The position numbers and the translations under genes were made by a program. A DNA stretch of 27,019 nucleotides from a virus: the IMG/VR virus record IMGVR_UViG_3300021142_000149, positions 1 through 27,019 of that record, one strand, 5' to 3'. Shown here piece by piece: positions 5,057 to 10,128 of the stretch (position 1 is its first letter; every line of letters starts with the position of its first letter). Below the pieces are notes generated by a model. It searched no databases, had not been told where the DNA came from, and saw nothing but the letters and a program-made list of their open reading frames with translations.

Positions 5057-5545
5057 ATGGGTACACGAAGCATGATTGGTATTGAGAATCCCAACACAGG
5101 CGTTGTCAAAAGCGTCTACTGTCATTGGGACGGCTATCTACAGCACAATGGCTCAATCCTCAACAAACACTATACAGCAAGCCCTAAGGTCAACAACCTT
5201 ATTGCCTTGGGTGACTTGAGTAGCTTACGTCCAGAGATTGGCGAGAAGCACGCCTTTAGCCAGTTAGATCTGTGCGAAGCAGATCGCGAAGAATACGAAA
5301 AACAGCACGGCAACTCCTGCACATTTTACACACGCGATCGCGGTGAAACAGCGCCCTACAAGCGTTTTGACAATGCCAAGGCCGCTGTAGACTACTACGA
5401 TGGCAGCTGGTGCGAGTACTTCTATCTCTTCAAGTACGACGAGGATCAAGAGTCAGGCAAGTGGTACTTCCGTACACGAGAAAACGGTCGTTGGAAGCGT
5501 TTGAGCACAGCACTCAAGCAGTTCAAAGAAGACGAGGTGGCATAA
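5057..5545 (+). CDS. Conserved phage protein with N-terminal GTRSMIGIEN motif
   Basis: 162 residues, ATG after AAAGGAGCGAACG. The N-terminus (MGTRSMIGIENPNTGVVKSV, then YCHWDGYLQHNGSILNKHY and a LIALGDLSSLRPE stretch) follows a pattern I recognise from conserved proteins of unknown function in phages and plasmids. The C-terminal half is Tyr/Trp-rich and charged (YYDGSWCEYFYLFKYDED). It is soluble, with no membrane segment. It overlaps the next start by one base (TAATG), so translation is coupled. It is first in a three-gene unit that ends in a structured 3' region. Confidence 0.8.
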   Translation: MGTRSMIGIENPNTGVVKSVYCHWDGYLQHNGSILNKHYTASPKVNNLIALGDLSSLRPEIGEKHAFSQLDLCEADREEYEKQHGNSCTFYTRDRGETAPYKRFDNAKAAVDYYDGSWCEYFYLFKYDEDQESGKWYFRTRENGRWKRLSTALKQFKEDEVA

Positions 5546-5892
5546 TGACAGGCTTTCAAAGCAAGAAGGCCGCGGCCCAAGCCAAACTAGAGGCTCTTAG
5601 GGAGAGCCCTAGTCGTAGCGTCTCAGACGAGATTGAGATCAGCAGACTTGAAACACTTTTGATCGCAGGAGAAGGTATGAAAACAGTACGAGTTGAAACA
5701 CTACTAACACAAGAGCTTGAAGTTCCTGATACTTGGGAGCGTGAGGATGTATTAGACTTCTTAGCTGAATATCAATCATTCCGTACAGCCTTCCAGGGTG
5801 TATCAAATGAAGATCAAACAGCTCGCATCGTTGATCTAGGCGTAGTTACCGAAACAGTAACAGAAATGGGCGAGGAGGCCTTTGATGAGTAA
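5545..5892 (+). CDS. Hypothetical 115-residue acidic early protein
   Basis: The frame is open from 5410, but I start at the ATG at 5545 because it overlaps the previous stop and has GAGGTGG upstream. The first 44 residues are a charged helix (KKAAAQAKLEALRES), a likely coiled coil. The rest is acidic with a LAEYQSFRTAFQGVSNEDQT segment. A second in-frame ATG at 5677 has AGGAG ahead of it and could make a shorter 71-residue form lacking the coiled coil. It overlaps the next gene by 8 bases. Confidence 0.75.
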   Translation: MTGFQSKKAAAQAKLEALRESPSRSVSDEIEISRLETLLIAGEGMKTVRVETLLTQELEVPDTWEREDVLDFLAEYQSFRTAFQGVSNEDQTARIVDLGVVTETVTEMGEEAFDE

Positions 5893-6067
5893 GATGGCAG
5901 AATTAGACTTGTATTCATACGATATTGAACAGCTCTATATCGAAGGCTTGACTGAAAAGAACATTGCCAAGACCTTAGATGTACCTGTAGAGTACGTCTA
6001 CGCTTGGATGCAGTTAAATGGCATCGCTGAAGAAGAATTCAGCCCTAATGCTACCATAAACAGCTAG
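5885..6067 (+). CDS. Small helix-turn-helix-like protein
   Basis: 60 residues. The frame opens three bases earlier at a TTG, but I take the ATG at 5885 because GAGGAGG lies upstream. The segment IEQLYIEGLTEKNIAKTLDV followed by PVEYVYAWMQLNGI has the layout of a helix-turn-helix (helix, Gly-containing turn, recognition helix), as in many short T4-like phage proteins. DNA binding is therefore plausible but unproven. The stop codon itself is part of the CTAG stem that shows the anti-Shine-Dalgarno loop at 6068-6074. Confidence 0.75.
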   Translation: MSKMAELDLYSYDIEQLYIEGLTEKNIAKTLDVPVEYVYAWMQLNGIAEEEFSPNATINS

Positions 6068-6200
6068 TTCGCTCCTAGACATCGCTGAGGGACAAGTGCG
6101 TTCCTGTAGGGCTAGCCATAGGTTAGCGATTCATAAGGGACCCTACGAAACCTGCTGGTGAATGACGGTGCCACCTCACAAAACCACCCGTCCTTTCTTT
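6064..6200 (+). ncRNA. Candidate second anti-Shine-Dalgarno RNA (3'-UTR type)
   Basis: Directly after the gene ending at 6067, CTAG (6064-6067) and CTAG (6075-6078) can pair and expose TTCGCTC. TTCGCTCC (6068-6075) is the exact complement of the early ribosome site GGAGCGAA. Next come a hairpin GTAGGG (6106-6111)/CCCTAC (6141-6146) enclosing GCTAGCC-ATA-GGTTAGC, and a terminator at 6164-6200. The parts match the candidate sRNA at 13057 in a different order. No separate promoter is seen, so it would come from the P8 transcript by processing or act as its 3' end. Confidence 0.45.
6164..6200 (+). terminator. Probable terminator before P9
   Basis: GACGGTG at 6164-6170 pairs with CACCCGTC at 6185-6192 (one bulged C) around a 14-base loop, followed by CTTTCTTT. 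Moderate strength. Confidence 0.6.
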
Positions 6201-6202
6201 GG

Positions 6203-6231
6203 TTGACACTCTCACCAAAATCTGCTATACT
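6203..6231 (+). promoter_or_regulatory. Early promoter P9
   Basis: TTGACA at 6203-6208, 17 bp, TATACT at 6226-6231, right after the terminator at 6164. Drives genes 6255-6637. Confidence 0.85.
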
Positions 6232-6254
6232 AATGACATAGTAAGGAGAGCGAG

Positions 6255-6395
6255 ATGAAGATTGTTGTAAAAGTGCCACAGAAAACACGAGCACATCTTG
6301 TGCTTTTCTGTGCGAATACGCCCTTCAAGCAGAAGCGTGTAGAGAGCAAGATCAAGTATAAACGCCAACCCAAACACAAAGGACGCGAGCAATGA
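6255..6395 (+). CDS. 46-residue basic early protein
   Basis: A short gene behind P9 with AAGGAGAGCGAG before the ATG, an altered form of the standard early site. The product (MKIVVKVPQKTRAHLVLFCA, then NTPFKQKRVESKIKYKRQPKH and KGREQ) is a strand-like start followed by a strongly basic tail. It resembles small basic proteins seen in T4-like phages of cyanobacteria and other aquatic hosts. Binding nucleic acid is likely from charge alone. It overlaps the next start by 4 bases (ATGA). Confidence 0.75.
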   Translation: MKIVVKVPQKTRAHLVLFCANTPFKQKRVESKIKYKRQPKHKGREQ

Positions 6396-6637
6396 AAGGC
6401 CTAATCACCAACGAATGGGATCGTGACAACCTAGAGTTCCTACTCAACACCAAGGGTGACGAGTTCAAGGCTTGGTTCGCACAGGCAGATGAGGACGACA
6501 AGGCCTATGCCCAGGAACTGATGGATGCCTATAGCCTAGAGCTCAAACTCCGTGCGGAAGAGCTGGAGATTGAAGCACGCCTAGACAATACCCGTGAAGC
6601 TGATCAGGTTATTAGCCAGTTCAGGTTGACGAAGTGA
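6392..6637 (+). CDS. Hypothetical 81-residue acidic helical protein
   Basis: Begins in the stop of the previous gene (ATGA), with AAAGGA about 10 bases upstream. The product is almost fully helical and acidic (NLEFLLNTKGDEFKAWFAQA, then YAQELMDAYSLELKLRAEEL), with heptad-like Leu spacing in the second half, so it may form a coiled coil. The pairing of a basic 46-mer with an acidic helical protein in one transcript suggests they may bind each other; that is inference. Its last codons and stop lie in promoter P10. Confidence 0.75.
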   Translation: MKGLITNEWDRDNLEFLLNTKGDEFKAWFAQADEDDKAYAQELMDAYSLELKLRAEELEIEARLDNTREADQVISQFRLTK

Positions 6638-6654
6638 GCATTTGGCAGTATAAT
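6626..6654 (+). promoter_or_regulatory. Early promoter P10
   Basis: TTGACG at 6626-6631, 17 bp, TATAAT at 6649-6654. The upstream stop TGA is in the spacer. Drives genes 6687-8006. Confidence 0.85.
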
Positions 6655-6686
6655 TAACACTTAATTAACAATAAGGAGCGAAACTT

Positions 6687-6953
6687 ATGAACATAGCGAC
6701 ACTAGAGCAGTATGTAGAGAACAAGAACAAATGGCGTGCCGTATTCAACCAAAAGCCTTTGAGCCTGTTGAACGCTAAGGATCGCCAGGCCATCGCTGAC
6801 AGCATTGACAGCGGAATGAGCCCAGAGAACCTTACCTGCGATGGCGAACTGCCTCGCTCAGTGGTTCAACTCAAAATGCGTAACCTTACTCGCTGTGCAG
6901 AAGAATTACTCAGCATTGATCCTTCAGTAACCTTTTACGAAATGGGAGTCTAA
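6687..6953 (+). CDS. Hypothetical 88-residue early protein
   Basis: ATG directly after AAGGAGCGAAACTT. A helical protein (MNIATLEQYVENKNKWRAVF, then LNAKDRQAIADSIDSGMSPE), with 'DSGMSPENLTCDGELPRSV' as a likely loop and two Cys. Residues 28-48 look like a turn between two helices, but not a clear DNA-binding motif. It is one base away from the Api92-like gene and is co-transcribed with it. Confidence 0.75.
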   Translation: MNIATLEQYVENKNKWRAVFNQKPLSLLNAKDRQAIADSIDSGMSPENLTCDGELPRSVVQLKMRNLTRCAEELLSIDPSVTFYEMGV

Positions 6954-6954
6954 T

Positions 6955-7608
6955 ATGCCTAATTGGTGCAATAACTATCTTGAACTCACACACGACAACC
7001 CAGAGATGATCACCCGTGCAAGGAAGGCTTTTGCAGATGGTCGTCTACTAGATGAATTCTGCCCAGTGCCCAAGGATCTGCATATCGTAGCAGGCCGAGT
7101 AGGTAGTGATGAAGACCCTGCCCAGATTGAGCTAGAAGCCCAAGAGAAGCGTAACCTCGAGACACACGGCTACTCTACTTGGTATGACTTCTGCGTTAAT
7201 GAATGGGGCACCAAGTGGGATGTAGGCGGTGATGACTACAATCCTGCAGATGACACAGACCCTAACCATACCCGTATGAGCTTTGATTCAGCCTGGGCAC
7301 CTCCTGTGCCTGCCATGGAGAAGTTCATGGATCAAGGCTTCAGAGTCAAGTTGATCTACTGGGAGTCGGGCATGTGCTTCTGCGGTCTCTTTGATGAGAA
7401 CGGCGATGACTACTACGAATATACAGATATGTCAGTGGATGAGCTGGCTGAATGTATCAACCCTGAGATCGACGAGTGCATGAACATCACTGAAAGCATC
7501 CGCGAATGGGAAGAAGACAACGCAGAAGAACTAGATGAAACTCCACATGAGTTTGCTACTCCGGGATCATTTACAATAGAAGAAGGCTTGAAAAAAGATG
7601 AAGACTAA
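6955..7608 (+). CDS. Api92-like protein with ferredoxin-like fold (DUF1281 type)
   Basis: 217 residues with GGGAG six bases before the ATG. The N-terminus MPNWCNNYLELTHDNPEMI, the central WGTKWDVGGDD, the FDSAWAPPVPAM motif and a following LIYWESGMCFCGLF stretch are hallmarks of the Api92-like/DUF1281 family found in phages and plasmids. The function of that family is unknown. The C-terminal 70 residues are very acidic and look like an added tail. It overlaps the short gene at 7598 by 11 bases. Confidence 0.85.
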   Translation: MPNWCNNYLELTHDNPEMITRARKAFADGRLLDEFCPVPKDLHIVAGRVGSDEDPAQIELEAQEKRNLETHGYSTWYDFCVNEWGTKWDVGGDDYNPADDTDPNHTRMSFDSAWAPPVPAMEKFMDQGFRVKLIYWESGMCFCGLFDENGDDYYEYTDMSVDELAECINPEIDECMNITESIREWEEDNAEELDETPHEFATPGSFTIEEGLKKDED

Positions 7609-7738
7609 CAAAGAAAAGAACCTAGAGCATGATGCTAGGCAGCAGGCGAGGGTTCGCCCTCAGCCTAAGGAGTATAATTGGGAACCATTAGAGGCTGTAA
7701 TCCAGCAATGGAAAGCGAGGGCTCATGAGCAAACTTGA
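7598..7738 (+). CDS. 46-residue hypothetical protein overlapping both neighbours
   Basis: A short frame, MKTNKEKNLEHDARQQARVR then PQPKEYNWEPLEAVIQQWKARAHEQT, that overlaps the previous gene by 11 bases and the next by 14. It is basic and helical, with a Trp-containing C-terminal helix. AAGG lies about 12 bases before the ATG, a little far. The composition is protein-like and the overlaps fit phage packing, so I think it is real, though a chance frame is not excluded. Confidence 0.55.
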   Translation: MKTNKEKNLEHDARQQARVRPQPKEYNWEPLEAVIQQWKARAHEQT

Positions 7739-8006
7739 GTTCTACAGCCGCCCGCTAGTGGCATTTGATCCTGCTAAGAAGGAACATCGTAGGATCTTCA
7801 ACGAGTTCGAAACCAAAAGAACTTGGGGTCATAGCCCGTATCGATTCATTTGCCCTGAAGATGTTGGGCACGATTTACCGGCTATGATCAAGAATCAATT
7901 GCTGGATTGGTATTTGGACAAGGAATTTGGTCAGCCCGTAGCGGTAGAAACAGCTCGAAAAGATGTCCAAAAGATCAAAAGATTGGTTGACAAGCAGAAG
8001 GTTTGA
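7725..8006 (+). CDS. Hypothetical 93-residue T4-like phage protein
   Basis: ATG after GCGAGGGCTC. The sequence (SKLEFYSRPLVAFDPAKKEH, then TWGHSPYRFICPEDVGHDLP and MIKNQLLDWYLDKEFG) follows a pattern I have seen in small proteins of T4-like phages from aquatic bacteria. The function is not known to me. The C-terminal 20 residues are Lys/Arg-rich (ARKDVQKIKRLVDKQKV). Its stop TGA falls in the spacer of promoter P11. Confidence 0.75.
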   Translation: MSKLEFYSRPLVAFDPAKKEHRRIFNEFETKRTWGHSPYRFICPEDVGHDLPAMIKNQLLDWYLDKEFGQPVAVETARKDVQKIKRLVDKQKV

Positions 8007-8015
8007 GTATACAAT
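7987..8015 (+). promoter_or_regulatory. Early promoter P11
   Basis: TTGACA at 7987-7992, 17 bp, TACAAT at 8010-8015. The upstream stop lies in the spacer. Drives the gene at 8073. Confidence 0.8.
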
Positions 8016-8021
8016 AGACTT

Positions 8022-8050
8022 ATGCGTTAGAGATAATGCATTCATTTTTT
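8022..8050 (+). promoter_or_regulatory. Stem-loop at the extreme 5' end of the P11 mRNA
   Basis: ATGCGTTA at 8022-8029 pairs with TAATGCAT at 8034-8041 (one G-U pair) around the GNRA tetraloop GAGA. Transcription from P11 should start near 8021-8023, so the mRNA would begin with this stem. TCATTTTTT follows, so partial termination is also possible. Such 5'-end stems are known to protect mRNAs (E. coli ompA). Confidence 0.6.
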
Positions 8051-8072
8051 AACACACACAGAAGGAAGTAAA

Positions 8073-8423
8073 ATGGCTACAGATAAATTGTTTAAAGTTT
8101 TTGGTGTTTCTAAACTTGATGGCGAGTACAAAGTTCGCTTTGCCAATGACATCATGCGCACTAAGGTCTTGGCTAAACACGGTCACACTGACATTGAGTT
8201 GGTAGAGCTTTCAGAAGCAGTTACCAAGTACGAGGGTATCAAGACAATCCAGTCTTTGCCTGAGTTCTCAAACGCCAATGCACAGTCAGCTATCGCTGAG
8301 TACTTGGAAGAAAAGGCTCCTAAGGCATCTAAGCCTGCGGCTAAGGGTGTAATGAAGCCTGCTAAGGCTGTCAAAGCACCCGCTAAGGTTGCTGTAACAG
8401 AGGACGAAGACGCTCCTTTCTAA
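8073..8423 (+). CDS. 116-residue protein with SSB-like disordered linker and acidic tip
   Basis: ATG after AGAAGGAAGTAAA, not the standard early site. Residues 1-78 are a small globular region (LFKVFGVSKLDGEYKVRFAN). Residues 81-106 are an Ala/Lys/Pro linker (KAPKASKPAAKGVMKPAKAV). The end is TEDEDAPF. A flexible linker plus an acidic tip ending Pro-Phe is the layout of bacterial SSB C-termini (DDDIPF in E. coli), which recruit many host repair proteins. The N-terminal part does not look like an SSB OB-fold to me. It has its own promoter and a 5' stem-loop, so it may be abundant. Confidence 0.75.
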   Translation: MATDKLFKVFGVSKLDGEYKVRFANDIMRTKVLAKHGHTDIELVELSEAVTKYEGIKTIQSLPEFSNANAQSAIAEYLEEKAPKASKPAAKGVMKPAKAVKAPAKVAVTEDEDAPF

Positions 8424-8426
8424 GCT

Positions 8427-8609
8427 ATGTTCATCCAGTATGAAGTCTGGTACACACTCGACGGGCATGAAGAGCTCCTAGAGTGTGTGGCCACTAAGAA
8501 AGAAGCCGACCGATTGGTTATGGAGTCTTTAGAGTTTTATAATGAGATGTGGATCATCGAAGATATGGACGGTGAGACCAAAGAAATAAGTAGATTTAAG
8601 GGCCTATAG
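8427..8609 (+). CDS. Hypothetical 60-residue protein overlapping a tRNA start
   Basis: Starts 3 bases after the previous stop with no clear Shine-Dalgarno, so translation probably continues from the 8073 gene. A compact beta/alpha pattern: FIQYEVWYTLDGHEELLECV, then KKEADRLVMESLEFYNEMW and IIEDMDGETKEISRFKGL. Its last 10 bases are the first 10 of the tRNA-Arg fragment, and its stop TAG is tRNA positions 8-10. The endonuclease gene at 8667 ends in exactly the same way in tRNA-Met. Confidence 0.7.
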   Translation: MFIQYEVWYTLDGHEELLECVATKKEADRLVMESLEFYNEMWIIEDMDGETKEISRFKGL

Positions 8610-8638
8610 CTCAGTTGGTTAGAGCAGAGGACTCCTAC
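8600..8638 (+). pseudogene. 5' part of a disrupted tRNA-Arg(CCU)
   Basis: Acceptor strand GGGCCTA (8600-8606), T8 A9, D-arm GCTC-AGTTGGTTA-GAGC, A26, anticodon-stem strand GAGGA (8627-8631) and loop CTCCTAC with anticodon CCT at 8634-8636. After position 37/38 the sequence leaves the tRNA: no strand pairing with GAGGA follows. Instead the last nine bases pair with the ribosome site of the endonuclease gene. A matching 3' part with perfect acceptor pairing is at 9355-9377. Confidence 0.75.
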
Positions 8639-8660
8639 AGACTAAATAGTGTGTAGGAGT
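8631..8660 (+). promoter_or_regulatory. Hairpin masking the endonuclease ribosome site
   Basis: ACTCCTACA (8631-8639, the tRNA anticodon region) is the perfect complement of TGTAGGAGT (8652-8660), which contains the AGGAG ribosome site of the gene at 8667. It is followed by ATTTTTAT. Folded, it would hide the ribosome site and could also terminate transcription. In T4, early transcripts of I-TevI hide its ribosome site in the same manner. Confidence 0.65.
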
Positions 8661-8666
8661 ATTTTT

Positions 8667-9281
8667 ATGATTTGTCAGTTCTGTAATAGAGTAGCCAAGA
8701 GTCTCAATTCTAATCGTCAACATGAAATTAGATGTAAATCTAATCCTGCCGTTATAGCAGTCAAACCTTCCTATGGTATGCTTGGTAAGAAAGGTGCTAA
8801 CCAATATACCTACGGTGCCATCATGTTAGATAGTACCAAACAAAAGATTAGCAAGGCATCTACCGATTACAACAATACTCGATGGAGCGATCCGGACAAT
8901 CGACTTCGACAGTCAATAGCAATGAAAAAAGCCGTTGATCGTAACCCAGAAGCCTATTCAAGCTCGAACAGAGGCAGAACCAAACAGATTATCATAGACG
9001 GAATTAAACTACAAGGTCAATGGGAAGTTGACTTTTATCTATGGGCCAAGGCTCAAGGATTAGAACCAACAAGACCGACTGAATCATTTGAGTATAATTG
9101 GAATGGAGTTAGATCGTACTTTCCTGATTTCTATATCAAATCACAGGATCTCTATATTGAAGTTAAAGGTTATGAAACTGAAAGAGATCGTGCCAAATGG
9201 CGTGACTTTCCCAAGAATCTGCGTATAATAAAGGAAGCAGAGATAAAACAAATACGACAAGGATGTTTTGTAGGCCTTTAG
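8667..9281 (+). CDS. Homing-endonuclease-like protein, zinc finger plus PD-(D/E)XK
   Basis: 204 residues. The frame opens at 8649, but I take the ATG at 8667 because AGGAG sits 7 bases upstream. N-terminal zinc finger C3-X2-C6-X12-H19-X3-C23, then a basic middle (RLRQSIAMKKAVDRNPEAYS). A C-terminal nuclease core has E120, P153-D154 in YFPDFYI and E165-V-K167 in LYIEVKG, fitting PD-(D/E)XK; I-Ssp6803I, which lives in a cyanobacterial tRNA gene, has this fold. It lies between two pieces of one tRNA-Arg, so tRNA DNA is its likely target. Its last 10 bases are the start of tRNA-Met. Confidence 0.8.
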   Translation: MICQFCNRVAKSLNSNRQHEIRCKSNPAVIAVKPSYGMLGKKGANQYTYGAIMLDSTKQKISKASTDYNNTRWSDPDNRLRQSIAMKKAVDRNPEAYSSSNRGRTKQIIIDGIKLQGQWEVDFYLWAKAQGLEPTRPTESFEYNWNGVRSYFPDFYIKSQDLYIEVKGYETERDRAKWRDFPKNLRIIKEAEIKQIRQGCFVGL

Positions 9282-9354
9282 CATAATTGGTTAGTGCCGC
9301 AAACTCATAATTTGTACTGTTCCAGTTCGAGTCTGGAAGGGCCTACAAAACATC
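9262..9354. repeat. 15-bp inverted repeat enclosing tRNA-Met
   Basis: GATGTTTTGTAGGCC at 9262-9276 is the exact reverse complement of GGCCTACAAAACATC at 9340-9354. It extends the tRNA-Met acceptor stem by ten further base pairs. Its right edge is exactly where the tRNA-Arg 3' fragment begins. Confidence 0.85.
9272..9345 (+). tRNA. tRNA-Met (anticodon CAU)
   Basis: A complete cloverleaf of 74 nt. Acceptor AGGCCTT/AGGGCCT (one G-U), T8 A9, D-arm GCAT...GTGC, anticodon arm GCAAA-CTCATAA-TTTGT with CAT at 34-36, variable loop ACTGT, T-arm TCCAG-TTCGAGT-CTGGA, discriminator A. No CCA is encoded, so it must be added. The CAU anticodon could also be tRNA-Ile2 if modified by TilS. The D-arm ATAATTGGTTAGTGC is normal. 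The acceptor continues into an unusual extended stem outside the tRNA. It overlaps the end of the endonuclease gene by 10 bases. Confidence 0.88.
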
Positions 9355-9377
9355 TTTAAATCCAGGTGGGCCCACCA
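9355..9377 (+). pseudogene. 3' part of the disrupted tRNA-Arg
   Basis: TTTAAAT T-loop (normally TTCAAAT), T-stem strand CCAGG, acceptor TGGGCCC that pairs fully with GGGCCTA at 8600-8606 (one G-U), A73 and an encoded CCA at 9375-9377. Positions 38-53 of the tRNA are absent, so the two parts cannot make a normal tRNA by simple splicing. Confidence 0.7.
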
Positions 9378-9381
9378 TGAT

Positions 9382-9414
9382 AAAGACCCTACTAACCCTA
9401 GGGTCTTTCCTTTT
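9382..9414 (+). terminator. Strong terminator after the tRNA region
   Basis: AAAGACCCTA (9382-9391) pairs perfectly with TAGGGTCTTT (9399-9408), followed by CCTTTT. P12 starts 3 bases later. Confidence 0.9.
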
Positions 9415-9416
9415 GG

Positions 9417-9445
9417 TTGACAGCTAGCCCGTTTCCTAGTATACT
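9417..9445 (+). promoter_or_regulatory. Early promoter P12
   Basis: TTGACA at 9417-9422, 17 bp, TATACT at 9440-9445. Confidence 0.85.
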
Positions 9446-9470
9446 ATGTTTTTATTTAGAAGGAGCGACG

Positions 9471-9800
9471 ATGTTAACAGTTAAAGACATTACTAAAGAC
9501 GATGACAGTACTACTACACACTACACACTGAACGAGCAGGTAGTCTTAGCAGGCGACAGCATTTGGGACTGTACACTTAAAGAAGTTACAGTTACAGACA
9601 TTGTAGTTACAGAGTTTGAAGACTACAAGAGCATTAATGTATACTACGACGTTGACGGCGTAGAGGGTACAGAAGTAGAAGACAGCTGGACTATGTACAC
9701 AGACACAGGCTTTGAAGAGGCCATTAGTGAGCTGTTAGGCTATGACGTTAGCTTTACAGAGCAGGGAATGCAAGAGGACGGCATAGCTAGCATGGAGTAA
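9471..9800 (+). CDS. Hypothetical 109-residue acidic early protein
   Basis: The frame opens upstream at the promoter, but the ATG at 9471 follows AAGGAGCGACG and is downstream of the predicted transcript start, so I use it. The product is strongly acidic and rich in Thr, Val and Asp, with alternating patterns (TLKEVTVTDIVVTEFEDYKS, then INVYYDVDGVEGTEVEDSW) that suggest an all-beta fold. No Cys pairs, membrane segment or family. DNA mimicry is a possibility from charge only. P13 starts 9 bases after its stop. Confidence 0.75.
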   Translation: MLTVKDITKDDDSTTTHYTLNEQVVLAGDSIWDCTLKEVTVTDIVVTEFEDYKSINVYYDVDGVEGTEVEDSWTMYTDTGFEEAISELLGYDVSFTEQGMQEDGIASME

Positions 9801-9804
9801 GCAG

Positions 9805-9827
9805 GGGGGTTGACAAGACCCCCTTTT
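9805..9827 (+). terminator. Terminator overlapping the -35 box of P13
   Basis: GGGGGT (9805-9810) pairs with ACCCCC (9818-9823), followed by TTTTG. The loop TGACAAG contains most of the P13 -35 box, so one short element ends the upstream RNA and starts the next. Confidence 0.7.
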
Positions 9828-9838
9828 GAGTGTACAAT
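9810..9838 (+). promoter_or_regulatory. Early promoter P13
   Basis: TTGACA at 9810-9815, 17 bp, TACAAT at 9833-9838. The -35 box is in the loop of the terminator hairpin. Confidence 0.85.
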
Positions 9839-9867
9839 ATACACATACTGAGAGATTAGGAGCGAAA

Positions 9868-10071
9868 ATGGTTATAGATCGTGTACATGGCGGATGCTAT
9901 GATAGAGGTAGTGCAGACAGCTACTACCGTCGGCCACCAAAGCCACACAAGTACCCTAACGGTACCTACAATGGCGAAGCAGTAACAGACCTTACTGCCG
10001 AAGAAGTAGCCGCTTATATGCAGGGCTACATGGACAACGAGCAGTTGGGTGATTTTAAAGACTGGGGTTGA
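9868..10071 (+). CDS. Conserved 67-residue 'YDRGSADSYY' phage protein
   Basis: The ATG at 9868 follows TTAGGAGCGAAA; the longer frame from 9826 would start inside the promoter. The core HGGCYDRGSADSYYRRPPKP and the end MQGYMDNEQLGDFKDWG follow a pattern I recognise from small proteins common in large T4-like phages and some bacterial phages. Its role is unknown. Tyr-, Gly- and Pro-rich first half, helical second half. The stop TGA is part of the -35 box of P14. Confidence 0.8.
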   Translation: MVIDRVHGGCYDRGSADSYYRRPPKPHKYPNGTYNGEAVTDLTAEEVAAYMQGYMDNEQLGDFKDWG

Positions 10072-10096
10072 CACTTCGGGCTTTTGGGCTTATAAT
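10068..10096 (+). promoter_or_regulatory. Early promoter P14
   Basis: TTGACA at 10068-10073, 17 bp, TATAAT at 10091-10096. The upstream stop TGA is inside the -35 box. Confidence 0.9.
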
Positions 10097-10128
10097 AGCT
10101 TTATACAGTTAATTAATAGGAGCGAACC

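Noticed and set aside
4900-5085. 61-codon ORF from a GTG
   Set aside because: It runs through promoter P8 and the ribosome site of the next gene and has no ribosome site of its own.
5410-5544. N-terminal extension of the 5545 gene
   Set aside because: It overlaps the conserved end of the 5057 gene in another frame; the ATG at 5545 has a ribosome site and stop-start overlap.
8631-9360. Canonical group I intron in tRNA-Arg
   Set aside because: No 3' anticodon-stem strand or intact T-arm follows. Sixteen tRNA bases are missing and a whole tRNA-Met lies inside. I could not trace a P7/P3 core by eye; a covariance search would decide.
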